Of a stretch of 64,000 nt of DNA, positions 49,879 to 60,487 are shown piece by piece. Position 1 is the stretch's first letter. Each line of letters starts with the position of its first letter. The translations under genes were made by a program, and so were the position numbers. The stretch is taken from positions 21,322,720 to 21,386,719 of the forward strand of contig OY720346.1 of NCBI GenBank assembly GCA_963082975.1. The letters are read 5' to 3'. The notes under the pieces are model-generated. The model did not search any database. It worked only from the letters and a program-made list of their open reading frames with translations, and had not been told where the DNA came from. The stretch is from Labia minor. Taxonomy: Eukaryota > Arthropoda > Insecta > Dermaptera > Spongiphoridae.

Positions 49879-50197
49879 CAGTGCTCCGCAACCGGTGTGC
49901 CACGGCACACCGGTGTGCCGCAGCTGAAACACAGGTGTGCCGCCGCTTGAAATTACACAACATATTTATTTTAATGCAATGTACTCTAATACAAATTTAC
50001 AATTTATAAAAACGAATTGTATATACTTACTAAATTGTTTTTATTTTATTTTTTATTAATATTATAACTCGAATTTATTTGGATTACCTTTGTGGTTGGT
50101 GGATATCGAAAAGGAATTTTTAACAATTAATACAATTTTGCACTCTTTCTAATCATTAAGGTACCTCCTAAAACTAATAGAGAAAAAAAAAATAAAC

Positions 50198-51073
50198 TTA
50201 TATTATAATATGCCGAAATAAAACAAATTTATACAATTTAAATTTAAATTTTGTCCACGCCCGTCTTAAATGATATTTCCATTTCTTTGATCTCTTTCTC
50301 CTTATCTTATTAATGTGTGGAGAAAGTGACGGGGCTATTTGCCATGATCTAATATAATTTACTAACCCAATATGATATTTAATTTTGCAAACAACTACTA
50401 ATTGATTTCTATAAAAAAGCTTGGGACGGGTGCCTTGCTTCGAATGTCTCGAAATATGCGACGTCTTGTTTTTATTGTATTTTACTAAAATTGTATTCGA
50501 TATAACTCCCGGGTATTTCCTATAGGAGATAAATAAGGAATTATTTTTATTATTTACCCTAATATGAATGGGCCTAAGGGGGGTGTGGGTTTTAACTTTA
50601 TCAATTGTCTTACTTGTCCTTTTCATTTTTAGTTTCATTTTTATTTCATTGCTTACCGGAACAATAGGCATCTCTTTAACTTTATCAATTGTATTGCAGG
50701 CACGTTTCATTTTTAATGTCCTCTGCTTTTCACTACCTGACACTACACCTAAGAAGACAATAGGCATGTCTATCCATTACCTTACCTCTGTGGGCTCCTT
50801 AGAATTTATTTTGACTGGGTCCATCGGTATATTTTTCCTTTTTGTTTCTATTTCTTTATTGTTATTATTATTTGGACTTTTTGCAATTTGAATATTGTTA
50901 ATAGACATTGCCTCCGGGGCCTGGTCAATTCTTTCTTTTAAATTCACTATTTCTGGTACCTGCTCTATTATTTCACTTTCTCTATTTTCCAATCCATTAT
51001 TTATTTCTTTAATTTCATCTGTCGGTATATTGTTCCTTTTTAAATTCTCTACTTGAAATTGAATACTTATATA
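50198..51073 (-). pseudogene. Unidentified antisense reading frame inside the hAT element
   Basis: On the minus strand a frame is open from 51073 to 50780 (98 codons). It meets one TAA (50777-50779) and continues in the same frame for 193 codons to a stop at 50198. The first part is E/N/I/K-rich (ENRESEIIEQVPEIVNLKER). The middle has an internal repeat, LKMKR-x3-TIDKVK, occurring twice with MPIV before each linker. The last 130 residues are basic and less simple (NSLFISYRKYPGVISN, LVNYIRSWQIAPSLSPHINK, KIRRKRSKKWKYHLRRAW). I do not recognise it. It is not part of the usual hAT gene set, so it may be a captured or nested gene fragment. Confidence 0.5.
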
Positions 51074-51341
51074 TTACAACATATATAATTTATATATTAT
51101 TTTAAACAAATTTGTAACTTATATTTATATATATATACAACTTTGTTTAAAATATTGCAATACGAACTGTTTTATAAATTGTAATCTCTAACATAAAATA
51201 TATATTTATTATATTATATTGTCAGTGTTAGATACGAATTTCTACTGGACACATACACCCCTATAAATTAAATCGCAGAAGTTTATAAATTAACCATTCG
51301 TGTTTGTTATTAACGTGATTTATTTTTGTGCCCATTTCAAT

Positions 51342-53198
51342 ATGGATAAATTTTTATTTGGAAAACAATCTACTTCTCGGGCAGAAGATGATGAACCTTG
51401 CACAAGCAGTATTGCTAAGAAAAGAAAGATTGTGAATAGAAAATACTTCGAAGACTACATTCGTTATGGCTTTTATTGGTGCGGCGATGAAGCGGCTCCA
51501 AAACCGTTATGTGTAATTTGCAACGAACAATTAACAAACGACTCAATGGTGCCCAGTAAACTAAATCGCCATCTAACTTCAAAACATCCGAATTGTGCTA
51601 AAAAGGATATATCATATTTTCAAAGGATTTTGGCTCAAAATTTAAAACAAAAAAAATTTATGATGTCGACCGTATCTGTTTCCGATAAAGCATTAGAAGC
51701 TAGCTATTACATTGCAAGATTAATAGCTCGTGAAAAGAAACCTCATACTATTGGAGAAAAACTTATTAAACCAGCATGTATGGAAATTGTGCGAGTTATG
51801 CTTGGACCTAAAGAGGTTCAGGAAGTGAGTAAGGTTTCACTGTCAGCTGAAACTATTAAAAGACGTATTGGCGACATGTCAACAGATATTTTGAACACGC
51901 TTATTTTGAAATTGATCGCAGCTAACAATTTTGCTCTTCAAATTGACGAGTCAACGGATATTAAAAATCAAGCACAATTAATTGCAATTGTACGTTTTGT
52001 TGGCGAAGATTGCATAAAAGAAAATTTTTTATTTTGTAAAAAACTTTCCGAACGAACTACTGGAGAGGATATTTTTCGAGTAACTGATGATTTCTTCAAA
52101 ATACATAATCTACAATGGAGTAACTGCATGAGTATTTGTACTGATGGCGCCGCAGCAATGACTGGTAACATAAAGGGTTTTGTTGCCTTTGTAAAACAAC
52201 AAAATCCGGCAATACAATTTACACATTGCTGCATACATCGGGAAGTATTGATGGTGAAGAATTTACCAGAACAACTTTTAAAAACTATGAATGAATGCAT
52301 CAAAATTATAAATTTTATTAAATCAAGAGCTTTAAATACAAGAATTTTCGAAATTCTTTGTGAAGAAATGGGTTCAGAACATAAATCTTTATTATTTTAT
52401 ACTGAAGTACGTTGGTTATCCCGAGGAAAAGTGTTGGCTAGATTGTTTGAACTTCGCTGTGAAGTGCATCAGTTTTTACTAAATCAAAATATGCCCGAAC
52501 TCGGCCAGCACTTCGAAGATAACAGTTGGATCGCCAAACTTGCATATATGGCTGACATTTTCGACCATCTTAATGAACTTAATAGAAAAATGCAAGGTCC
52601 GAATGAAAACTTATTAACCTGTTCCGACAAATTGCAAGGGTTCAAAAATAAACTGGAACTTTGGCAGAATGAACTAAGTAACAACTCTTTAGAAATGTTT
52701 CAAAGGGTTCATAATACAATAATTGAAAATAGGCAATTAATTATCGATCTGGCCCAATCCCATTTAACAACACTGGAAAATAATTTCGACTACTATTTTC
52801 ATTCGATTAAAAGTGAAGAATATGATTGGATTCGCAATCCTTTTGCAACTAATGCAAAAAAATCTGTTGAAGCATTTTCTCTTAAATTTAAAGAAGAGTT
52901 TATTGAACTGAGTAACGACGGGACGTTAAAACTTACTTTTGGAGAAGTTCCATTGGATGTTTTCTGGATTTCGGCTAAGAATGAATATCCTCAAATTTCA
53001 AAACAGGCTATTTCAATTTTAATCCCCTTTTCAACGACATATTCATGCGAACAAAGCTTTTCGACACTTCTTTTAATTAAAAATGATAAGCGGTCTTGCT
53101 TAAAAAATCTCGATCAAGAACTTCGAGTTGCACTATCAAATATCGAGCCCAATATAAAATACTTGTGTTCCTTGAAACAAGCTCAAGTATCACATTAA
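51342..53198 (+). CDS. hAT transposase, ZBED/Buster-like, intact (618 aa)
   Basis: DDE transposase that would cut and paste this element by binding its subterminal repeats. I place the start at the ATG at 51342; the 14 codons upstream lack an ATG. The N-terminus has a basic, likely nuclear-localising stretch, KKRKIVNRK (26-34), and a BED zinc finger with C57, C60, H77 and H82. The catalytic triad is visible: D202 in LQIDESTDI, D268 in CTDGAAAMTG and E570 in YSCEQSFSTL. The conserved VRWLSRGKVLARLFEL (356-371) and the C-terminal hATC dimerisation region (about 535-605) are present. Length is typical for ZBED5/FAM200-like hAT proteins. No stop or frameshift interrupts it. A polyadenylation signal AATAAA lies at 53284. 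The chief uncertainty is whether an upstream exon exists. Confidence 0.97.
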   Translation: MDKFLFGKQSTSRAEDDEPCTSSIAKKRKIVNRKYFEDYIRYGFYWCGDEAAPKPLCVICNEQLTNDSMVPSKLNRHLTSKHPNCAKKDISYFQRILAQNLKQKKFMMSTVSVSDKALEASYYIARLIAREKKPHTIGEKLIKPACMEIVRVMLGPKEVQEVSKVSLSAETIKRRIGDMSTDILNTLILKLIAANNFALQIDESTDIKNQAQLIAIVRFVGEDCIKENFLFCKKLSERTTGEDIFRVTDDFFKIHNLQWSNCMSICTDGAAAMTGNIKGFVAFVKQQNPAIQFTHCCIHREVLMVKNLPEQLLKTMNECIKIINFIKSRALNTRIFEILCEEMGSEHKSLLFYTEVRWLSRGKVLARLFELRCEVHQFLLNQNMPELGQHFEDNSWIAKLAYMADIFDHLNELNRKMQGPNENLLTCSDKLQGFKNKLELWQNELSNNSLEMFQRVHNTIIENRQLIIDLAQSHLTTLENNFDYYFHSIKSEEYDWIRNPFATNAKKSVEAFSLKFKEEFIELSNDGTLKLTFGEVPLDVFWISAKNEYPQISKQAISILIPFSTTYSCEQSFSTLLLIKNDKRSCLKNLDQELRVALSNIEPNIKYLCSLKQAQVSH

Positions 53199-53434
53199 TT
53201 ACCCTTTTTGCCTATTTTTTGTATTATTGTAGTTTTGTAATTAATTATATATGTTATGTACATATAATACCGTAAATATGTAAAATAAAACGAATTAAAA
53301 TATTAATTAATGTATTATTTTCTGATGTGTATACGTGTTGTTTTATTATATTTATACCTATTAAATTTGGTGTACCGTGAAAACCAGAAAAAGCTTTTGG
53401 TGTGCCACGAATAAAAAAACGTTGCGGAGCACTG

Positions 53435-53442
53435 ATCTTAAG
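53435..53442. repeat. Target-site duplication, right (ATCTTAAG)
   Basis: Matches 49871-49878 exactly. Confidence 0.95.
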
Positions 53443-54997
53443 TAATATTTCAATAATATTCCATCACTTCAAAAAAATTATACTTATTCCTATGCGTACA
53501 AAACTAAAATTTTATGTGGATAGGAAAACAGTTTTTAAACATTGAATGCCTCATTTACTCGCTTGGGAATTTTTGACATAGATTTTTTTTTTTTTGTGAT
53601 ATACAAATGAAATAGGCTAATTAGAATTTGTCATGAGTTATGATTGAGAGATAATAAGAGCAATTAGCATAAGTAAACATTTTTATATTCACGAAATACA
53701 TATACAAAAAAATAAATAATATAATTTTTATAGGAGGATTTGAAAATATCCGGCTGGGCGCGTTTTCAAGATAACCTGTTAAAAAATACTGTTATAATGT
53801 TTATCTATTTTGTACTATAAAATATTAAAACAAAAAATATGAATAAAAATTTCCACGCGACGAGTGGAATATTACCTTTTAATTTTATTTATTACAGTAA
53901 AATATATATACTATATAATTAAAATTAAATATAGGTATATATATATTATATGCAAATAATATATTATTTAGTTTTGTATATGAATAAAATTGAAATCTAA
54001 ATAATGAGATAAAATATGAATTCTCAATTTAGCTTGTTTAATAACAATAAGTGCCTTATTATAAGCTAATTCATATAATAAAAGCCTTTTGTTTATTACA
54101 GATGCAAGATATGTCGAGCAGCTATGTTTTCAAGAGTCAAGCCTATTGAAAGCCTGTCAGCCCCTTTAAAATAAAATAAAACTAAAATAATTAATACAAA
54201 GATAAACCGAAAATAAAAAGAAAATGAGATTTATAAAAATATGTAATAAACCTCCTCGTTTAATGAAGAACAATATATCGTAAAGAATATATTATTAATT
54301 ATAATTAGAAATTTGAAAACAGTAGAATTTTTGAAAATTTATGGAAATATTATTTTTATTTACCTCTATTGTATGTGTTGTTGCATGTTTCAAAAGAGTT
54401 TCTTATATTCATTGAAACGTAATGTTAATTTCCTAATTATACCATCTAACTCTTGGTAAAGAATTAAATATATATTTTTCGCGAAACATTTTCTCTCTTT
54501 ATGTTGTACATCTTGGCGAATGATAAGAATGAGATAAAAGGGCCCTCTTTGCGATCCAAAGAGATGTAAATTAATCAAGGCATTTGCAAATCGTTCTCTT
54601 TTGGAATCCCAATTTGCCTCTGGTTGGAGACAAGAGAGCAGCTCGTTATCGGCATTGTCTTATTCGCATCTTTACAGGGATCAGAGGAGCCGAGGAAGTT
54701 GAAGACAAGTGGAAGGGTAGAGAAAGCGTGGAGATGGAGTCTCCTTTAAACAGCACACAACTATTTAGGCGGCAGTCTCATCTAAAAGAGAAGAGTCTGG
54801 CATCCCAAGCACAACAACCCCGGGCTAATTTCCCACCTGTTTTTTATTCATTCACCACTCTTATTTCTACCTCAGTAATTGTTAATTAAACAGTGAGAAT
54901 TTTTTACATTCCAGGTGTTATTAAATTATTTTAATAAAATTTATTAGATAACCAATCATAAGTAAGAGAATATTTAAAATAGAATACCAATATAAAA
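53443..54997. other. Gene-free; GC-balanced unique island at 54480-54870
   Basis: The island contains plus-strand (101 codons, 54584-54889) and minus-strand frames without domains. A plus-strand splice-acceptor-like TTTTGTTTATTACAG ends at about 54101. It is followed by ATGCAAGATATGTCGAGCAG and a stop 15 codons on, with AATAAA-like sequence nearby; I consider this weak. Confidence 0.45.
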
Positions 54998-55606
54998 ATA
55001 AATTGACCTGTGGTCAGGCGCAGAACCGACCGACGGTCTGAAATAAATTAATTTCCAGCTACAGAAACAATTTCAAATTATTTTAATGTATCTATTGATG
55101 CAATAAAAAACAGATATGGATATAACATAAATATTTTTAATTTTATTTTATTTAAAATATATAAGTAGGAGCTGATTGTGACGGCATGAAAGGCTGGATG
55201 ACGTCATATAATTTTAAATTAAGAAAAAACTAATGAAGATGATTTTCCCGAAGATAAAACCAATACTAAGTGCATGATTTGTGGAGATATATAAAAAAAT
55301 CTCCTCATGTGAAATTTGGTGTTTCTATTACTATCGTCGATCGGTAATACTACCTCTTCCGGTTTCCAGAATACACCAAAAGTTGATCAATTCATCATAC
55401 TGATGCATTAAGGAAATATACCAAATTTCATCAAAATCCGTTGAGCCATTCAAGCTGTACACATCTATACGGTCGGACGGACAGATATCATGCTAAAAAT
55501 ACTTTTTTATGTTAAGAAAATGTATGGATTCGTGGAGAATGTAAAAATCTCCACATGTGAAATTTGGTGTGAAAACAATACCTCCCTTACTATCGTCAGT
55601 TGGTAA
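54998..55606 (+). repeat. Dispersed repeat family P, copy 3
   Basis: It matches copy 1 (33268-33901) end to end with more differences and small deletions, for example after GAAATTTGGTG at 55320. Both internal 85-bp blocks are present but diverged. It starts AATTGACCTGTGGTCAGG and ends near CGTCAGTTGGTAA. The first block is shortened compared with copy 1. Confidence 0.88.
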
Positions 55607-57815
55607 TTATAAAATTAATTGATTTTTTTTAAAAAAGATAAATTGGGAAACGAAAAATCCGATATGGAAGCTTGACAATATATAATGTGTTAGGAGAAAA
55701 TGGGGAGAGAATAGGAATTAGAAAAAGGGCTCAGGATAAGAATGGAATTCATTAGAATATTAATGAAAAAGAGATAATAATTATAGTTATATTTTTAACA
55801 AAAGTATGTAAAGAAAATTGTCGATAAATTTTTTTAAAAATTCAATAATAATTAATTTTCATTTTCAATTACTTCTATATTTTACTATTAATATGTATAA
55901 TACTATAATATTTAATTTTAATATTTTTAAGAGTTGGCCAATTTAGTATTAAACGCTTATCCATAAATTTTAAAATAAAATTTTCATATTAAAAAACATT
56001 ATTAGGTTAAAGATTTAAAATTATTTTGAAGTGATTTATTTATTCATAAAATATTAAAAAAAAAAAATAAATAAATTAAAAGAATGATATTTGTTTAATA
56101 AATATTATTCAAATTATTTTAATGTATATTAATTATAACTTTTGATTAAAAATTTAAAAAATATTATAATTTTATTATTTAAAGTAAATTCTTAATTAAT
56201 ATAAAATGATTTTATCTCTAATAGTTATTTGGTGGATTTGATAATATATTTTTTTAAAAAACACTACTCAAATTTATATTTGAGTGTTTGCTTAGCTGCT
56301 CTAGAAATGATCTGTAGTAAGCTAGATATCAAACAAACATGTATATAAATAAATAACAAGGTTGTGAAATAATGTCCGAGCTAAACTTACCTTTTCCTTT
56401 TTTACCCTCCCCAGAGATCCTGTACCTTTATTTTTTAAAGTAATGTTAATAATAATAATAAAATATATTGTATAACAGGAAAACAAGACTCATTGCACGG
56501 ACGATGTTTGTATCTATAAAGTCTTGTCCCTCCGCTATGCTTGTTCCTTACCCCCCATTAGAATTATGCTTTATTTGAGGAAAATAAGGAAATATTTAAC
56601 CAAATTTATTCCTCGACCTTCGTACTCAGCTGGAGAAAATTTATCCTTTCCTAGGCGACAATTTACATAAATTTAGACACTCGGTTAAGGAATGATTTAA
56701 GGGATGCTTAAAATTAGGTACTAAATATATGTTACGCGTAGGTAATTTTAGGGAGAATAGATTAAACCAACTTAGAAAACCCAGTCAAAATACTTTTTGA
56801 AAGGAATAAAAAAAAGACATAGTAAATTTTCATTTTATATATACTTAGGTAGTATTGTGTTTATACAATGGTATCGAGAATCCTTTGAGAGATTGAAGAG
56901 GGGGGGGGGGCAATGAGGTTGTATATAAATCACGCAGCCTCTCGAGCAGAAGATAGTAGAGTAAAAATCGGCGAACAGGTCAGGCACCATTACCTTCCTT
57001 TATGGTCATGAGTTGTTTTTTAAAGAAATCTTGTTAGAAAACAACACTACAGAGAATAAAAAAAATCAATTTTGTTCTTGTAAAAAAAAAAAAATAAAAT
57101 TGGATTGTAAATCCAAGACATAATCGCTTTTGGTCAATGGTGATATTTTTCGAACTAATGATCCTATACGACCTCTAAGCCATTTCATTAAAATTGAATT
57201 AAATAAATTTCAAACTTGTTTTTTTTTATTGTTTAAAGGCTTAATGTAATTAATTTCATTCTTCTTAGAGATCAAAGGGAAGGTAGAAGAGTTATTAAGA
57301 AGGAATAGTATTTTTTGTATTACAAAGGATATTTAATTTTTACAGTTATGTACTAATGACGTGATATTTCATTTTTAATTTTTTTTTTGTTTGTTTCTAT
57401 TATAATAGTAATAATATATAATGACAATCAGATATGTATAAATATGCGTTGGCGCTTTGATAGTTTTTTTTTACTTGGTTTTTAAAGTTTATAATTATTT
57501 TTAAAAATTTCTATTCCAATTATTTTTATTCGGTTTGGAGGTAAAAAATATCCTTTATTTATAATTATAAAAGATTTCAAATTAATTTCAATGAAGAAAA
57601 TAATTTTCCTACTCGAATAAAAATATAAAAAGGTTACAATTTGTTTGCATTTATTCTTAATAGAGTGCCTGTATATTTTCATATATCATAGGTCAAAAAA
57701 GTTGATTTTTGATACCAAAAATCAAAATTGGACTAAAAATTTAAATCTTTGTATTTTGTTGTAATTAATAACAGAAATGAATTATTTCAATTTGACAAAA
57801 AATGAATTTGGAAAT
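55607..57815. other. Gene-free stretch; possible LINE scrap at 55670-55745
   Basis: Around 55690-55740 the words GGAGAGAATAGGAATTAG and GGGCTCAGGATAAG recall LINE family 1. A minus-strand 5' splice-like GGTAAGTTTAG lies near 56381-56391 and a G-run near 56900. 56470-56640 and 56880-57000 are GC-balanced and unique. No gene was recognised. Confidence 0.45.
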
Positions 57816-57819
57816 GTAA

Positions 57820-58115
57820 AAAAATTTAATTGACCTCCATGCATCTCCAGATATAGTTAGAATTATAAAATCGAGAAGGCTGCGATGGACAGGGCACGTG
57901 GATAGAATGGGAGAGGAAAGAATGGCGAAAAATATATTGGTGGGGAAACCGAGTGGGAAATGTCCGCTTGGAAGACCAAGGAAGCGGTGGGTGGATAATG
58001 TGGGAAGGGAGGTGAGAGAGATGGGAGAGTAGTGGTTCAAAATTTGAATACTTGGAGAAGTGTGGTTGCTGCGGCCAAGAACTTTCGAGTTCCGTAGAGC
58101 CACAGAGATAGATAG
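57820..58115 (+). pseudogene. LINE family 1, 3' end, copy F
   Basis: It reads LHASPDIVRIIKSRRLRWTG (57835-57890), then HVDRMGEERMAKNILVGKPS, then RPRKRWVDNVGREVREMGE and the final NTWRSVVAAAKNFRVP-like end, followed by a TAGATAGATAG tail (58104-58118). About 100 codons are nearly continuous in two frames. It represents a severely 5'-truncated LINE insertion and is the cleanest view of the family's C-terminus. Confidence 0.88.
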
Positions 58116-58214
58116 ATAAAAATTTAATAAATAGTATCCTTGATCAGATCAAAGATAATAAGAACTTAAATATAGCGCCTATTATATGTTTCTAAATTTC
58201 TAAATTTTTAATTG

Positions 58215-58600
58215 TCCTAGATGTAATAAACAGGCATGGTCCAATACTTTAAAAGACGATATTTCAGGGTATTTCAAAACAGAATTCTACATTTATGTTT
58301 CAAAAAAAAAAGTAAACACAGATGGATGGCATAGATTACATATCAAGCAATTGCATGATCTCTATCCATTTTTAAACAGAGTTTCAGACAAACACATATT
58401 TTAATTGGGCAAAGTAAGATTAACGATCATTTTTTTATTTTTTTGTGGGATGTTTTGTAGGTATACCAAGATGAGGGTAAACAATATGAAATTGTGGGAA
58501 GATTGTAAGGGCCATCCTCGGTTTAGGAACAGTTGGGGAAATGTGAATGATACAGACATGAAATTCCGAGTTAAGTAAAGCTGCATAGGTAGATTCGTGT
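58215..58600 (+). pseudogene. LINE family 1 relative, highly decayed 3' end
   Basis: Sequence around DGWHRL-IKQLHDLYPFLNR (58322-58385, several frames) and CGAGTTAAGTAAAGCTGCAT with AGGTAGATTCG (58568-58595) follows the order of the family's last domain and tail. It is older than copy F, which lies directly upstream. Confidence 0.6.
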
Positions 58601-60487
58601 TTGGAGCGAAAAAGTAAGAAATATTATTAATTTGTTATAATAAATATATCTTTATTTAAGCAAAACAGTCATCATCTTATCATTAATATCATATTTAATA
58701 TTATTAATTCAATTAATTCACATTGACAGTTTCTTTCCGTCAACATAAAAGAAAAATATAACAACAAAAAATAAATATTTTCTTAAATGAAATGGATGGA
58801 AAAAATTTAAAAGAAATACCGGTGAACGCAATTGATTCACTGACAGCTGCTTGATATATTATTTCAGTTTTGTGTGTGACAAAGATGTGGACGTATAGGA
58901 GAATGGGGGAGGAGGTGTCGTGATGACGAAGGGTACGCCAAAATTAATTCCACGAGACGGAGATGTCACCTCCGTGACGATTCTCATATGAGTGTGCTTG
59001 GTTATCTTTTCATCTGAACTCGAGATCTCGGTTCACCTCAACGCAACCCTCTCAGGACGGGATATCAATAATTTAAGCGTCCTTTAGCAGTGGTGGCACA
59101 TTATTCATGACGAGGACTTCCCGTCCAGGCCTGCGCCCTTCTTTAATTCATCGTTGCGGCAGCCTCAGCGCAGATTCTTTTTTTTCTCCGGTTCAAATAA
59201 ATGCCACATTGAATAGACTTTCAATTTCTAAAATATTAACAAATAGTAATGAGGAATCAGGAAACTCAGAGCAATTAAGTTCGATTCGTGAACCTTTTAA
59301 TTAGAAACTCCAATGAGTGTCAAAACACTGTTTTAATGTGAAATAATTAAATTTTAATACAAGTGGAAGCATTTAAAATGCAATAAATCTCAAAATTTAA
59401 ATTAAATTAAAATGTTAAATATATGTAGGTATACGAGTATAATATATATATATATAATGTTCAATGTTCAGCTTAGAACAGAGTACAAATTTTCTTATTG
59501 ACTATTTAATTTGAGGTCGATAAAAATTATTGGAAAGTACACTTTGAAATAAAAGTTTTTGGCAAGAGGGATAATGGTGTAACTACCAAAATGCTCTTAA
59601 AACACATAAATAAGTTAAAAATAAAAACAAATATTTCAATGAGTACCTGAAGTCGAATCAATTAAGTTTTTATTATTATTATCATTAATTATCATGAGGT
59701 ATTAGTTTTATTAATCAAATATTAAAAATAAATAATGCAGATAAACTGGTTTAGTAAAAAATAAAACATTTTTCAAATTAAATAGAAATAATTTTTTTTA
59801 CGAGTTAGCAATGCCCATTTCGATTCCCTTGAATGTCGCTCGCATGATTTTGCACTGAAATTCAGTCGTATTTAATGTTTCACTGTTTTAAATTCGATAT
59901 CAGAATATGAAATGGGGAAAAACAAAATTCTGAATTATGCCCTTAAAATATGTCTATCTGTTGAGAATTTAAATGATAACAAGTTTTGAAATCCATCTGT
60001 CAAAGTTCACTTATTAACTGACACGAGGGGAAAGGGTGGAGAGATAGAAAGAGTAGGATGGAGGATGTATGGCTACCGGAATGAATTAATAAAATCCACA
60101 AGTGAACCTCCCATGAGCAAATGCGAATCCTTTTCTCTCTTGAATTGAAGATCATATACAACGATGAAAGACAATGAGATAAGACTCCTGAAGAAATCGG
60201 AGGGTGAGCTGTAGGAAGGGTTTAAATAATGAATCACATCAACATTTATTCAAGTGACTTATTCACTTGAATTGAGCAATCAAATCGACTATTTTTTTTT
60301 ATAAATTATCTCTAGATAAGATTGATAATAATTTCAGACTAAAATAAATAAATATTATTAATTACAAATCACACAGGAGTGTGAAATGTTACTTGTAATG
60401 GCCGAAATTAAAGAAATAACTAAATAATATGTATTATGCTTGCTTATAATGTTAATTATTCTTTTATTAATCAAATTAAATAATATA
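58601..60487. other. Gene-free; GC-balanced unique islands (58840-59300, 59800-60240)
   Basis: The islands differ clearly from the AT-rich surroundings (for example TGACAGCTGCTTGATATATT at 58841 and GACTTCCCGTCCAGGCCTGC at 59113). A 65-codon frame at 59107-59304 has no known domain. They could be conserved regulatory DNA in an intron. A (TA)n tract lies at 59440-59456. Confidence 0.5.

Larger units (their letters stand above)
49879..53434 (+). mobile_element. Complete, apparently intact hAT element (3556 bp)
   Basis: The terminal inverted repeats are CAGTGCTCCGCAAC (14 bp, perfect), flanked by the perfect 8-bp duplication ATCTTAAG. Subterminal GGTGTGCC words repeat in both orientations near the ends (49892-49945 and 53370-53405). 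These are likely transposase binding sites. On the left, GGTGTGCCACGGCACACC is a near-perfect palindrome. The element contains one intact transposase gene on the plus strand and a broken antisense frame in its 5' third. Perfect ends, a perfect target duplication and an uninterrupted gene point to a recent insertion, potentially autonomous. Confidence 0.97.

Noticed and set aside
51968-52684. Minus-strand frames within the hAT transposase gene
   Set aside because: They are shadows of the intact 618-codon gene on the plus strand.
54584-54889. 101-codon plus-strand frame as a gene
   Set aside because: No recognisable domain and no splice context. The region is simply GC-richer, so stops are fewer on both strands.
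56375-56400. Third recursive splice site (minus-strand AAAAGGTAAGTTT)
   Set aside because: The 5' splice consensus is good, but the bases before it are purine-rich with no polypyrimidine tract or AG acceptor of quality.
59640-59665. Minus-strand CTTCAG followed by GTACTC as a ratchet site
   Set aside because: GTACTC is a poor 5' splice site and the pyrimidine tract is short.
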